Shown piece by piece: positions 26,914 to 35,396 of a stretch of 64,000 nucleotides of DNA. Below the pieces are notes generated by a model. The model was not told the DNA's origin and did not search any database. It worked only from the letters and a program-made list of their open reading frames with translations. The position numbers and the translations under genes are program-made. How positions within the stretch are numbered: position 1 is the first letter of the stretch; each line of letters begins with the position of its first letter. This DNA comes from Comamonas testosteroni. Lineage in GTDB: Bacteria > Pseudomonadota > Gammaproteobacteria > Burkholderiales > Burkholderiaceae_C. The stretch lies in contig NZ_CP129672.1 of NCBI RefSeq assembly GCF_030505195.1, positions 4,498,501-4,562,500 on the forward strand. Reading direction: 5' to 3'.

Positions 26914-28731
26914 TTACTTGCCCCAACTGTCCTTGAGTCCAGTGATCTTGTTGAACACGGGCTTGTCGCTGCGGTGATCCTTGCGGTCGGCCACAAAATA
27001 GCCAAAACGCTCGAACTGGAACTTGTCGTCAGCCTGAGCCGCCTTGAGCGAAGGCTCCATATAGGCGGTGACAACCTTCAGGCTGTCGGGGTTCAGCAGG
27101 CTCAGGAAATCCTTGCCGCCGGCATCGGGTTGCGGATCGGTGAACAGGCGGTCGTACATGCGCACTTCGGCTTGCAGGCCGTCGGCCACGCCCACCCAGG
27201 TGATGGCGGCCTTGACCTTGACGCTGTCTGCGCCCGGCGTGCCGCTCTTGGTGTCGGGCACCACGGTGGCCAGCACCTTGGTCACATTGCCATCGGCATC
27301 CTTTTCGGCGCCCGTGCATTCGATCACATAGCCGCCCTTGAGGCGGACCTTGTTGCCGGAGAAAAGGCGCTTATAGCCCTTGGGCGGCACTTCGGCAAAG
27401 TCTTCGCGCTCGATCCACACTTCGCGGCCCAGGGTGAAACGGCGCTCCGGCACGCTTTCACCTTCTGCCGCGTGGGGCAGGGCGGGCAGGTGGCAGTCCT
27501 CCAGATGTTCGGCGCTGCCAAACACCTCGGCCCAGTTGCTGAGTTCGAGCTTGACCGGGTCCAGTACGACCATGGCGCGGTGGGCCTTGCTTTCCAGGTC
27601 TTCACGCAGGCAGCCGTCCAGCGTGCCGTAGTCGATCCAGGCGTAGTCCTTGGTCACACCGATGCGTTCGCAGAAGTTGCGGATGGACGCAGGCGTGTAG
27701 CCGCGTCGGCGCAGGCCGACCACGGTGGGCATGCGCGGGTCGTCCCAGCCCGTGACGAACTGGTTGTCCACCAGATGCTTGAGCTTGCGCTTGCTGGTGA
27801 TCACATAGGTCAGGTTCAGGCGCGAGAACTCGTACTGGCGGGGCTGGGGGGCGTCGATCAGACCGCCTTCGCGCAGGTGGTTCAGCAGCCAGTCATAGAA
27901 GGGGCGCTGATCCTCGAACTCCAGCGTGCAGATGGAGTGAGTGATGTGCTCGTAGGCATCCTCGATGGGGTGCGCAAAGGTATACATCGGGTAGATGCAC
28001 CACTGGTTGCCGGTGTTGTGGTGCTCGGCATGGCGCACGCGATAGATGGCCGGGTCGCGCAGATTGATATTGGGTGCGGCCATGTCGATCTTGGCGCGCA
28101 GCACGGCGGCGCCATCGGCGAGCTTGCCGTCCTTCATGTCGGCAAAGCGCTGCAGGTTTTCGGCCACGGAGCGGTCGCGGAAGGGGCTGTTCACGCCGGG
28201 ACGGGTGAAGTCGCCGCGGTTGGCCTTCATCTCGTCGGCCGATTGCTCGTCCACATAGGCCAGACCTTGCTCGATCAGGTAGACCGCACAGCGGTACATG
28301 AAGTCGAAGTAATTGCTGGCGAAATAGAGGTTCTCGTGCCCGTCGGCATCCTTCCAGTCGAAGCCCAGCCAGCGTACGGCATCGATGATGCCGTCCACAT
28401 ATTCCTGATCTTCCTTTTCCGGATTGGTGTCGTCGAAGCGCAGATGGCAGACGCCGCCGAAGTCGCGTGCCAGACCGAAGTTTAGACAGATGGACTTGGC
28501 ATGGCCCACGTGCAGATAGCCGTTGGGCTCTGGCGGAAAGCGAGTGCGGATCTTGGCTTCATCGACCTGGCCGCTCTGGTGATGCTGGGCATCGCCGGGC
28601 GCACCGCCCCAGTGACGGGTGGCATAGGTGCCCTTGTCCAGATCCGATTCGATAATCTGGCGCAGGAAGTTGGTGGGCTTGACCGCTTCGGGGGCGGAGT
28701 TGTTGGATTTGGAGGCGTCAGCAGAGCTCAT
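26914..28731 (-). CDS. glnS: Glutaminyl-tRNA synthetase
   Basis: A 605-residue class I synthetase that charges tRNA-Gln. The HIGH-type motif appears as PNGYLHVGHAKS (near residue 70), the KMSKS equivalent as VITSKRKL (near 312), and LRFDDTNPEKE near 98 is typical of GlnRS/GluRS. A polar N-terminal extension of about 20 residues precedes the NFLRQIIESDL core. GlnS presence means direct glutaminylation of tRNA-Gln rather than reliance on GatCAB for this tRNA. The gene has its own terminator. Confidence 0.96.
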   Translation of the reverse strand: MSSADASKSNNSAPEAVKPTNFLRQIIESDLDKGTYATRHWGGAPGDAQHHQSGQVDEAKIRTRFPPEPNGYLHVGHAKSICLNFGLARDFGGVCHLRFDDTNPEKEDQEYVDGIIDAVRWLGFDWKDADGHENLYFASNYFDFMYRCAVYLIEQGLAYVDEQSADEMKANRGDFTRPGVNSPFRDRSVAENLQRFADMKDGKLADGAAVLRAKIDMAAPNINLRDPAIYRVRHAEHHNTGNQWCIYPMYTFAHPIEDAYEHITHSICTLEFEDQRPFYDWLLNHLREGGLIDAPQPRQYEFSRLNLTYVITSKRKLKHLVDNQFVTGWDDPRMPTVVGLRRRGYTPASIRNFCERIGVTKDYAWIDYGTLDGCLREDLESKAHRAMVVLDPVKLELSNWAEVFGSAEHLEDCHLPALPHAAEGESVPERRFTLGREVWIEREDFAEVPPKGYKRLFSGNKVRLKGGYVIECTGAEKDADGNVTKVLATVVPDTKSGTPGADSVKVKAAITWVGVADGLQAEVRMYDRLFTDPQPDAGGKDFLSLLNPDSLKVVTAYMEPSLKAAQADDKFQFERFGYFVADRKDHRSDKPVFNKITGLKDSWGK

Positions 28732-28933
28732 CGCACCATTTTAGGCCGGCTGCCATGACCTCATGTCGAGCTGCGGACACTGCAGCTTTGCCTCGTGTGC
28801 ATTTGGACACAATGTTTTTGAGGAATCATGCCATCCTGACGGGACTCTGAAACGTTATATCCCCAAGGGCCGAAGGCGCAGCACAGATTTGCAAGCTTGC
28901 CCCCGGTGACTCATAAACAGAGGAGAGATTGTG

Positions 28934-29290
28934 ATGTCCAGAACAACTTCCCCCCGCATGGCCAGGCTGCTTGCCGCTGGCTCTATCGTTGTGGCCGGCC
29001 TGATGGCAGCCGCAGGCGCCCAGGCACATGGTGGCGTCAGCCTGTCGGTCGGCATCGGCGTGCCTGGTGTGGCCGTGGGTGTCGGCGCTCCCGTCTACGC
29101 TGCGCCCTATGTGGTGCCAGCCCCGGTCTATATGCCGCCGCGCCCCGTCTACTATGCGCCTCCGGCACCGGTCTACTATGCTCCGCCACCCCCTGTGTAC
29201 CGTCCCGCACCCGTGATGGTCGTGCCCGGCCCGATGTACTACGGTGGCGGCCCACGCTGGCGTGGTCATCACCATCATCACTATCGTTGA
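28934..29290 (+). CDS. Small exported Pro/Tyr/Gly-rich protein
   Basis: A 118-residue protein with a clear signal peptide (about residues 1-31, cut after AQA) and a mature part of low complexity: a glycine/valine-rich SVGIGVPGVAVGVG section, repeated PVYYAPP motifs, and a C-terminal HHHHHY. No known enzymatic domain. It resembles the many small periplasmic or surface proteins with PVY repeats in Burkholderiales. AGGAGAG precedes the start; GTG at 28931 is an alternative. The His run could bind metals, which is inference. Confidence 0.75.
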   Translation: MSRTTSPRMARLLAAGSIVVAGLMAAAGAQAHGGVSLSVGIGVPGVAVGVGAPVYAAPYVVPAPVYMPPRPVYYAPPAPVYYAPPPPVYRPAPVMVVPGPMYYGGGPRWRGHHHHHYR

Positions 29291-29330
29291 TGGCATCGAT
29301 AGCAGAGCCCTGAAAGACTCTGCACCCAAG

Positions 29331-29354
29331 ACGGCTGCCTAGGCAGCCGTTTTT
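29331..29354 (+). terminator. Terminator after the small exported protein
   Basis: ACGGCTGCC, loop TA, GGCAGCCGT and a run of T's. Confidence 0.85.
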
Positions 29355-29423
29355 GATGCCTGCAGGCTGGGTGCCGCGCTCGCATAATCCGGGGCAGTCC
29401 TCAAAAATAAGGAGAATGCTTCC

Positions 29424-29867
29424 GTGAAAACCGTCTATGTCCTCAATGGCCCGAATCTCAATCTGCTGGGCATGCGCGAACCCGCCATCTATGGCTCGGC
29501 CACGCTGGCCGATGTCCAGAAGCTGTGCGAGGAGGCTTGCGTGCGCCATGGCCTGAAGCTGGAGTTCCGCCAGAGCAACCATGAGGGAGAGCTGGTGGAC
29601 TGGATTCACGAGGCAGGCCGTCTGCACGCCAAGGGGGAGTTGCAGGCCCTGATCATGAACGCCGCGGCCTATACCCATACTAGTGTGGCAATTCTCGATG
29701 CCGTCAAGGGCACGGCCGTGCCGCTGGTGGAGTTGCACATCAGCAATGTCCATGCGCGCGAGAGCTTTCGCCACCATTCCTATCTGTCGGCCACGGCGCG
29801 CGCCGTGATGTGCGGCTTTGGCGTGGCCGGCTACGGCCTGGCTATCGATGCGGTGGCGCAGTGGTGA
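29424..29867 (+). CDS. aroQ: 3-Dehydroquinate dehydratase, type II
   Basis: A 147-residue type II dehydroquinase of the shikimate pathway, forming 3-dehydroshikimate. Motifs are complete: NGPNLNLLG at residues 8-16, the catalytic tyrosine and arginine region (REPAIYGS), [33 protein letters not shown] near 77, and [17 protein letters not shown] near 100. It starts with GTG, supported by AAGGAG 9 bases upstream. It is first in a three-gene overlapping operon with a hydrolase and arfB. Unlike in many relatives, accB/accC do not follow. Confidence 0.95.
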   Translation: MKTVYVLNGPNLNLLGMREPAIYGSATLADVQKLCEEACVRHGLKLEFRQSNHEGELVDWIHEAGRLHAKGELQALIMNAAAYTHTSVAILDAVKGTAVPLVELHISNVHARESFRHHSYLSATARAVMCGFGVAGYGLAIDAVAQW

Positions 29868-30799
29868 CATCGGCGGTTGAAGCAGCCTGTTCCCTGGAAC
29901 AGGTTTCGCAGGAGCTGAGTGTCGACGTGCCGGCAGCGATTGCCCGGCTGCAGGCCACGGCGCGGCGCGTGCAGACTAGGTTTGGCGAAGCCGCCGGCAG
30001 CGGCGTGATGATCTGGCATGGCTGGCAGCCCCCTGCAGGGGTGGCGCAGCGTGGCTTGCCGCTGGTGCTGCTGCATGGCGGCAGCGGCAGCTGGACGCAT
30101 TGGTTGCGCGTGATTGAGCCGCTGACCGAGGCGGGCTACAGCCTGTGGCTGGCCGATCTGCCGGGTTTTGGCGAATCCGATGGCGTGCCCGGCGGCATGG
30201 ATGTGGACTCCATGCTGGAGCCTCTGGCCTATGGCATCCGGCAACTGCTGGGCAATGCCGGTGCGGGTCCGGTCTGCGATCTGGTTGGTTTTTCCTTTGG
30301 TGGCATGACCGCCGGTCTGCTGGCCGCCGAGCATCCGGAACTGGCCCGCAAGCTGGTGGTGGTCGGTGCACCCGGCATGGGCATGACCGAGGGGCGGACC
30401 GTGCGTTTGCTGGGCTGGCGCCACCTGCCGGGGCTGGAGGCGCAGATGCAGGCCCATCGCCACAATATTGCGGCCCTCATGCTGCATGACGCGACACTGA
30501 TCGACGAGGAGACGCTGGCATTGCATGCGCTCAATGTGGCTCGTGACCGGCTGCCGCGCAGGCGGCTGTCGCGCACCGATGTGCTGGCCCGGGCCCTGAC
30601 CCGTGTCAAGGTGCCGGTGGCGGCGATCTATGGTGAGCATGACCCTCTGTATGCGGGCTGCCTGGCAGAGCTGCAACTGTTGATGCAGCGCCAGTACGGT
30701 GGTGCGCTGGACTGGCAGGTGATGCCGGGCGTCGGCCATTGGGTGCAGCACGAGGACCCGGCCACCTTCTGCGCCGCGCTGCAGGAGGCTCTGTCGTGA
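29864..30799 (+). CDS. Alpha/beta-hydrolase
   Basis: A 311-residue hydrolase. [10 protein letters not shown] near residue 54 carries the oxyanion loop, GFSFGGM near 145 holds the nucleophile serine, YGEHDP near 260 the acid, and GVGHW near 290 the histidine. The specific substrate is unknown; relatives cleave esters or C-C bonds of ring-cleavage products. The start is a GTG that overlaps the aroQ stop by four bases (GTGA), implying coupled translation. The 3' end overlaps the arfB start in the same way. Confidence 0.85.
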   Translation: MTSAVEAACSLEQVSQELSVDVPAAIARLQATARRVQTRFGEAAGSGVMIWHGWQPPAGVAQRGLPLVLLHGGSGSWTHWLRVIEPLTEAGYSLWLADLPGFGESDGVPGGMDVDSMLEPLAYGIRQLLGNAGAGPVCDLVGFSFGGMTAGLLAAEHPELARKLVVVGAPGMGMTEGRTVRLLGWRHLPGLEAQMQAHRHNIAALMLHDATLIDEETLALHALNVARDRLPRRRLSRTDVLARALTRVKVPVAAIYGEHDPLYAGCLAELQLLMQRQYGGALDWQVMPGVGHWVQHEDPATFCAALQEALS

Positions 30800-31206
30800 G
30801 CAACGCTGCCGTCTTCGAGCTGACCGAAGCCGATGTGCAATGGAGCGCCGTGCGCTCGCAAGGCCCTGGCGGCCAGAATGTGAACAAGGTGGCCAGCGCC
30901 GTGCATCTGCGCTTTGACATCCGAGCCTCGCGTCTGCCTGCCGATGTGCAGCAGCGCCTGCTGGCTTTGGGTGATTCGCGTATCACCACCGATGGAGTGG
31001 TGGTCATCAAGGCGCAAAAATACCGCACTCAGGAGCACAACCTGTGGGATGGGTTGCAGCGCCTCAATGCGCTGGTGGCCACGGTTGCCAGGCCGCCACG
31101 CCCGCGCAAGCCCACCAAGCCGACATGGGGCTCGCAGCAAAGACGCTTGCAGGGCAAAAGCCTGCGCTCCGGCATCAAGGCTTTGCGCGGCCGGGTGCAT
31201 GATTGA
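30796..31206 (+). CDS. arfB: Peptidyl-tRNA hydrolase ArfB (YaeJ)
   Basis: A 136-residue codon-independent release factor. The catalytic GGQ is at GPGGQNVNKVASAVHLRF (about residues 24-40). The C-terminal tail is rich in Lys, Arg and Pro, as expected for the part that enters the empty mRNA channel of a stalled ribosome. It rescues ribosomes stuck on mRNAs without a stop codon by hydrolysing the peptidyl-tRNA. The GTG start overlaps the previous stop, and GGAGG lies seven bases upstream. Confidence 0.93.
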   Translation: MSNAAVFELTEADVQWSAVRSQGPGGQNVNKVASAVHLRFDIRASRLPADVQQRLLALGDSRITTDGVVVIKAQKYRTQEHNLWDGLQRLNALVATVARPPRPRKPTKPTWGSQQRRLQGKSLRSGIKALRGRVHD

Positions 31207-31320
31207 GCTTCTGTAGCGGCAAAGCCACGCTCAGGTCAGTCAACTGTATCAAAAGGCATGCGCGTCCCCTGTCGGGCCGGGTGCGGATCGGTCAGCCGGC
31301 TGCGGGTCTGCGCTATATTG

Positions 31321-31370
31321 TTTTGATAGCTGCAGTCGCAGAATGCAAGAGCGCTACAGCCTGTTTTCCA
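31321..31370. repeat. GATAGC-type intergenic element
   Basis: TTTTGATAGCTGC followed, after a short spacer, by AGCGCTACAGCCTGTTTTC. It is one of the best-kept copies of the motif family in this window and lies between arfB and the esterase gene. Confidence 0.65.
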
Positions 31371-31401
31371 TCTAATTCCGTGCTGCCTTCGGGAGTTGTC
31401 C

Positions 31402-32094
31402 ATGAGCACATTGCCTTTGACTTATCTGGAGCGGCCCGCGCAGCTTGCCGCCGGTCAGCCTGCCTGGCTGCTGGTGCTCATGCATGGCGTGGGCAGCAAT
31501 GAGCAGGACCTGTTTGGCCTGGTGCCCTATGTGCCGCCGCAGTTTCATGTGCTCAGTCTGCGTGCGCCCTTTGCCATGGGCATGGGCGCTTATGCCTGGT
31601 TTCAGTTCACTGTGGATGCCGATGGCACGCGCCATATCAATGTGCCGCAGGAGCAGCAGGCGCGCATCTTGCTGCAGCAGACGGTGGAGCAGGCCGCGCA
31701 GCAACTGGACATCCCGCCCGAGCGGGTGGTGCTGGGAGGCTTCAGCCAGGGCGGCATCATGAGTCTGAGCCAGTTGCTGACGCAGCCCCAGACCTTGCGT
31801 GCCGCACTGGTCTGGCACAGTCGACTGCTGCCCGAGATCGCTTCGCTGCATGCGCCCGCTGCCGCATTCGAGGGCAAGTCGGCCTGGGTCAGCCACGGTA
31901 CTTATGACAATGTGATTCCGCTGACCAGCGCCCATGCCGTGCGTGACCGCCTGGCCTCCTTGCCCCTGCAGCTGAGCTATCACGAGTATCCGGGCGCCCA
32001 TGAGATCCGGCCCGAGGAGCTGCGTGCCAGCATGCAGTGGCTGCAGGATCTGACGCAGTCGGCGGATGACTTCGGAAGCGATGGCGATCAGTGA
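31402..32094 (+). CDS. Carboxylesterase/phospholipase-type alpha/beta-hydrolase
   Basis: A 230-residue hydrolase of the phospholipase/carboxylesterase (YpfH-like) group. LMHGVGSNEQDLFGL is near residue 30 and GGFSQGG near 113 with the nucleophile. SHGTYDNVIP (near 172) gives the acid and GAHEIRPEEL (near 200) the histidine. The substrate is not known. GGGAG precedes the ATG at 31402 by six bases. Its 3' end overlaps the convergent SMR gene by seven bases. Confidence 0.85.
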   Translation: MSTLPLTYLERPAQLAAGQPAWLLVLMHGVGSNEQDLFGLVPYVPPQFHVLSLRAPFAMGMGAYAWFQFTVDADGTRHINVPQEQQARILLQQTVEQAAQQLDIPPERVVLGGFSQGGIMSLSQLLTQPQTLRAALVWHSRLLPEIASLHAPAAAFEGKSAWVSHGTYDNVIPLTSAHAVRDRLASLPLQLSYHEYPGAHEIRPEELRASMQWLQDLTQSADDFGSDGDQ

Positions 32095-32420
32095 CCGGCG
32101 GTCTTTGAAAACAGATTGATCACCAGCACGCCGCCGACAATCATGGCCATGCCGGCCAGAGCGGGGGCATCGAGCTTCTGGCCCTGCCAGAAATAGGCGA
32201 CGGCCGAGACCAGCACGATGCCCACGCCGGACCAGATCGCATAGGCCACGCCCGTGGGGACGGTGCGCAGCGTCAGCGACAGCAGATAGAACGAAATCGC
32301 ATAGCCCACCAGGGAAACAGCGGTAGGGCCGAGCCTGGAGAAGCCTTCCGACCTGGCGAGGAAGGAGGTGGCAATCACCTCGCAGATGATGGCCAGGCCC
32401 AGATACAGGTAATTTGTCAT
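32088..32420 (-). CDS. Small multidrug resistance (SMR) transporter
   Basis: A 110-residue protein with four membrane helices, starting MTNYLYLGLAIICEVIATSFLA, where the conserved glutamate (Glu14) is in place. GVAYAIWSGVGIVLV in helix 3 matches EmrE-type exporters, which trade protons for toxic cations. Resemblance to EmrE/QacE is stronger than to SugE/Gdx because the helix 1 segment is CEVIATSFL. The open frame continues upstream (to 32537), but that leader is not family-like, so 32420 is used. Confidence 0.88.
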   Translation of the reverse strand: MTNYLYLGLAIICEVIATSFLARSEGFSRLGPTAVSLVGYAISFYLLSLTLRTVPTGVAYAIWSGVGIVLVSAVAYFWQGQKLDAPALAGMAMIVGGVLVINLFSKTAGH

Positions 32421-32560
32421 GCCGGGCACTGTAGTGCGGCCGAGGTCGGGCTGTTTCCAGGCCGGTTTCAAGACCCCGGACCGCTTCTGGCCGTTATTGC
32501 CAAAATCCAGCAGCTGTGCGCACATCGCCGAGGGCAATATGCGCGGTTTGCCCCACTCGG

Positions 32561-33367
32561 TCAGATGGCGGGGTAGTCACCTGTCCCCTCAGGCCAGGGC
32601 GTCAGCACCTCGAATCCGGTCTCCGTCACCAGCACCATATGCTCCCACTGGGCAGAGAGCGATTTGTCGTTGGTGATCACGGTCCAGCCGTCAGACAGTT
32701 CGCGTGTGGCGGCCTTGCCGGCGTTGAGCATGGGCTCGATGGTGAAGATCATGCCGGGCTGCAGCAGCAGTCCCTGGCCGGGCGTGCCGTAGTGCAGCAC
32801 CTGAGGCTCGTCGTGATAGACCTTCCCGATGCCATGACCGCAGTACTCGCGCACGATGGAAAAGCGCTCACGCTGGGCCACGGTCTGGATGGCATGGCCT
32901 ACATCGCCCAGAGTGGCCCCGGGCTTGACGGCGCGGATGCCGGCCACCAGGGCTTCATAGGTGGTGTTGACCAGGCGCCTGGCCAGATTGCTTGGCTGGC
33001 CCACGTAGTACATGCGGCTGGTGTCGCCGATCCAGCCTTCGGGCGTGGTTACTGCGACGTCGACATTGATGATGTCGCCGTCCTTGAGGACCTGCTCGAC
33101 ATTGGGGATGCCGTGGCAGACCACATGGTTGACGGAGGTGCACACGGTCTTGGGAAAACCGTAATAGCCCACATTGGTGGGCGTGCATTTCAGCTCGTTG
33201 ACGATGTAGTCGTGGCAGATCTTGTCCAGTTCCTCGGTGCTCACGCCAGGCTGCACATGGGGCGTGAGCATGGCCAGCACCTTGGCGGCCAGGCTACCGG
33301 CCTTACGCGAGAGAAAGATGTCTGTGGCGTCATGAATGGGCACGACTTTCTGTTTGCCGCGCTTCAT
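32561..33367 (-). CDS. map: Methionine aminopeptidase, type I
   Basis: A 268-residue MetAP1 that removes the initiator methionine from new proteins. Metal ligands are visible in INVDVAVTTPEGWIGDTSR (two Asp), YCGHGIGKVYHDEP (His), and MIFTIEPMLN (Glu), with a final Glu near VTETG. Its ATG overlaps the stop of the ParD-like gene (ATGA), so translation of the two is coupled. It starts MKRGKQKVVPIHD, unlike the chromosomal copy that follows rpsB in many genomes, so a second map may exist elsewhere. Confidence 0.93.
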   Translation of the reverse strand: MKRGKQKVVPIHDATDIFLSRKAGSLAAKVLAMLTPHVQPGVSTEELDKICHDYIVNELKCTPTNVGYYGFPKTVCTSVNHVVCHGIPNVEQVLKDGDIINVDVAVTTPEGWIGDTSRMYYVGQPSNLARRLVNTTYEALVAGIRAVKPGATLGDVGHAIQTVAQRERFSIVREYCGHGIGKVYHDEPQVLHYGTPGQGLLLQPGMIFTIEPMLNAGKAATRELSDGWTVITNDKSLSAQWEHMVLVTETGFEVLTPWPEGTGDYPAI

Positions 33368-33627
33368 TGCATGCCTCCTACCAGGCGCACCGGACGGGGG
33401 CGGCGCATGACTGTATCGGGTTCATGAGCGCTGGCAGGCTGCAGCTCACGCTCGGCTTGCTGCAGAAGCAGGGCACAAATGCCTTCGTAATTGAGCTGGG
33501 GGTGATGTTCGGCCAACTGGCCTACACGCAGCCAGTGCTCGGCCTGGGCATTGATGGAGCGGCCAAGGGCCGCACTGGAGACACGAATCTGGTCGTGCAA
33601 CTGGTCTGAAATTTTGACGATTCCCAT
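33364..33627 (-). CDS. ParD-like protein
   Basis: An 87-residue protein of the ParD-like family (PF11903). It starts MGIVKISDQLHDQIRVSSAALGRSINAQAEHW, a ribbon-helix-helix DNA-binding arrangement, followed by a short helical tail. It resembles an antitoxin, but no ParE-type toxin is next to it; map takes that position and overlaps by four bases. A perfect palindrome (33649-33663) sits 22 bases before its start and may be its own operator. Whether it is a toxin partner, an orphan or a map regulator is open. Confidence 0.8.
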   Translation of the reverse strand: MGIVKISDQLHDQIRVSSAALGRSINAQAEHWLRVGQLAEHHPQLNYEGICALLLQQAERELQPASAHEPDTVMRRPRPVRLVGGMQ

Positions 33628-33648
33628 AGCCGAGCATCATAAGGGCTG

Positions 33649-33663
33649 TATACGTTTCGTATA
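33649..33663 (-). promoter_or_regulatory. Possible operator of the ParD-like gene
   Basis: TATACG-TTT-CGTATA, a perfect 6-bp inverted repeat. On the minus strand a TTGTCA lies just upstream of it, so it probably overlaps the promoter. Ribbon-helix-helix proteins commonly bind such repeats to repress themselves. Confidence 0.45.
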
Positions 33664-33772
33664 TTGACAAACGCAAATTGCATGGTTGAAGCAGCGGTTT
33701 TGCAACCGTTTGACATGCGCAGTTCGTCGAGCAGGGTTTTGCGCCACTGCCGAATGACACAGTGCCCAAGAA

Positions 33773-33819
33773 GTTGATAGCACTCTGCGCTTGCTTGGTA
33801 TTGCTTGCAGCTAGGGCTG
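33773..33819. repeat. GATAGC-type intergenic element
   Basis: GTTGATAGCACTCTGCGCTTGC, a spacer, then TTGCTTGCAGCTAGGGCTGT. A diverged copy of the same motif family as at 31321. Confidence 0.55.
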
Positions 33820-34015
33820 TTCAGAAAACTGAAAGCTTCTAAAGCAGGCCTTGCATCCGTGTCGCTCAAGTCTTATAAAAGATATATATCATCAGTATTT
33901 GCCTTGCCCATATTGAGTTTCCTGCTATAAAAATTGAAGAACAATCAATGCGTGCCAGACATCTTGAGATGTTTTGGCGTCCGGTTACAACAGACGCAGA
34001 GAGTCAGGGTCGTTC

Positions 34016-35395
34016 ATGGAAAACGCAGTCAGTCAGGCAGAGCAGGGCGAGCAGCCCATCATCGAATCTCAGGGGCGGCAAGCTCAAAAGCCACAGCCTC
34101 CACGCAATGTGCATGCGGCCCGCATCGTGGTCGTGGGCGGTGGCGTGGCGGGGCTGGAGGTGGCCACTGCCCTGGGCAAGCTCAAAAGCGAAAGCATTGA
34201 CACGGTGACGCTGGTGGACAGCGACTCCGCCCATGTCTGGAAGCCCATGCTGCACACGATTGCGGCTGGCACCCGCGATCTGGCGCAGCAGCAGACCACT
34301 TATCTCGCCCAGGCCACCGATGCCGACTTTGCCTACCAGCCTGGCGAGATGTGCGGCCTGGACCGTGAGGCACGCGAGATTCTGCTTGCCCCTATTTATG
34401 CCCCCGATGGTCGCGAGCTGGTGGCGGAGCGGCGTCTTGCCTATGACAAGCTGGTGATTGCGGTGGGTAGCGGTGCCAACGACTTCGGCACGCCCGGCGT
34501 GCATGAGCACTGCTTCATGATCGACTCGCGTCGCAAGGCCGATGCCTTCAACCAGGAAATCCGTCTGCGCATGGTGCGCTGCATGACCAGTGGAGAGCAG
34601 TTGCAGGTCGCCATCGTGGGCGGCGGTGCCACGGGGGTTGAGCTGGCGGCAGAGCTTGTTCAGCTTGCAGAAAGTGCCACGGCTTACGGAGCATTGGGCG
34701 AGGCGGCCAAGTTCCGCATCGTGCTGATCGAGGCAGGCTCGCGCCTGCTACCCAGCTTTCCCGAAGAAATCTCCGAGGCCACGCGCGTGCGGCTGCAGGC
34801 CCTGGGCGTTTCCGTGATCGTCGGCGGCCGCGTCAGCCGTGCGACGGAGCAAGGTTTCGAGCTGGCCAATGGTGAGCTGATTCCTGCCAGCCTGCGTGTC
34901 TGGGCTGCCGGGGTCAAGGCACCGGAATTTCTGATGCAGCTGGGTTTGCAGACCACGCGCAGCAATCAGCTGCTGGTCAATGACGAGATGCAGACCAGCG
35001 ACTCTGATATCTATGCCCTGGGCGACTGCGCCAGCTATACCTTGCCGGGCAAGCAGGAGGCTTTGCCTCCTACGGCCCAGGTGGCCCACCAGCAGGCCCG
35101 CTATCTGATCGAGACCCTGCCCCATGTGCTGGAGCGTCCTGGGGCCAAACCCGTAGGCTTTGCCTATCGCGACTTTGGCGCCTTGGTGTCCCTTGCACAT
35201 TACGACGCCTATGGCTCGCTGGGAAAGTTCGGTCTGTTCAACGGCGGTGTGATCCGTGGCCGCATGGCCATGCTCAGCCACATCATGCTGTACCGCTCGC
35301 ACCAAGCGCGGCTTTACGGCTTCTGGCGCGGTGGCCTGCTGTGGCTGATCGATCTGATGAACGCGCGGCTGCGTCCCTCCATCCGTCTGGACTGA
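34016..35395 (+). CDS. ndh: Type II NADH dehydrogenase (NDH-2)-like flavoprotein
   Basis: A 459-residue FAD-dependent pyridine nucleotide oxidoreductase. After a Gln/Glu-rich leader of about 35 residues come the FAD-binding fold (VVVGGGVAGLEVATALG, near 35), the NADH-binding fold (VAIVGGGATGVELAAEL, near 200), and the second FAD contact (YALGDCASY, near 340). The last residues form an amphipathic tail for membrane attachment, as in NDH-2 enzymes that pass electrons from NADH to quinone without pumping protons. The ATG at 34016 is chosen; the frame is open to 33974 only from a TTG. Confidence 0.87.
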   Translation: MENAVSQAEQGEQPIIESQGRQAQKPQPPRNVHAARIVVVGGGVAGLEVATALGKLKSESIDTVTLVDSDSAHVWKPMLHTIAAGTRDLAQQQTTYLAQATDADFAYQPGEMCGLDREAREILLAPIYAPDGRELVAERRLAYDKLVIAVGSGANDFGTPGVHEHCFMIDSRRKADAFNQEIRLRMVRCMTSGEQLQVAIVGGGATGVELAAELVQLAESATAYGALGEAAKFRIVLIEAGSRLLPSFPEEISEATRVRLQALGVSVIVGGRVSRATEQGFELANGELIPASLRVWAAGVKAPEFLMQLGLQTTRSNQLLVNDEMQTSDSDIYALGDCASYTLPGKQEALPPTAQVAHQQARYLIETLPHVLERPGAKPVGFAYRDFGALVSLAHYDAYGSLGKFGLFNGGVIRGRMAMLSHIMLYRSHQARLYGFWRGGLLWLIDLMNARLRPSIRLD

Positions 35396-35396
35396 A

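Larger units (their letters stand above)
33628..34015. other. Divergent control region of ParD-like/map and ndh
   Basis: About 388 bases. It contains the palindrome at 33649-33663 and a GATAGC-type element at 33773-33819, followed by an AT-rich stretch (33875-33945) that probably drives ndh. No gene was found in it. Confidence 0.5.

Noticed and set aside
34016-35395. Sulfide:quinone reductase as an alternative to NDH-2
   Set aside because: No paired active-site cysteines of that family are visible, and the overall segments fit NDH-2 better.
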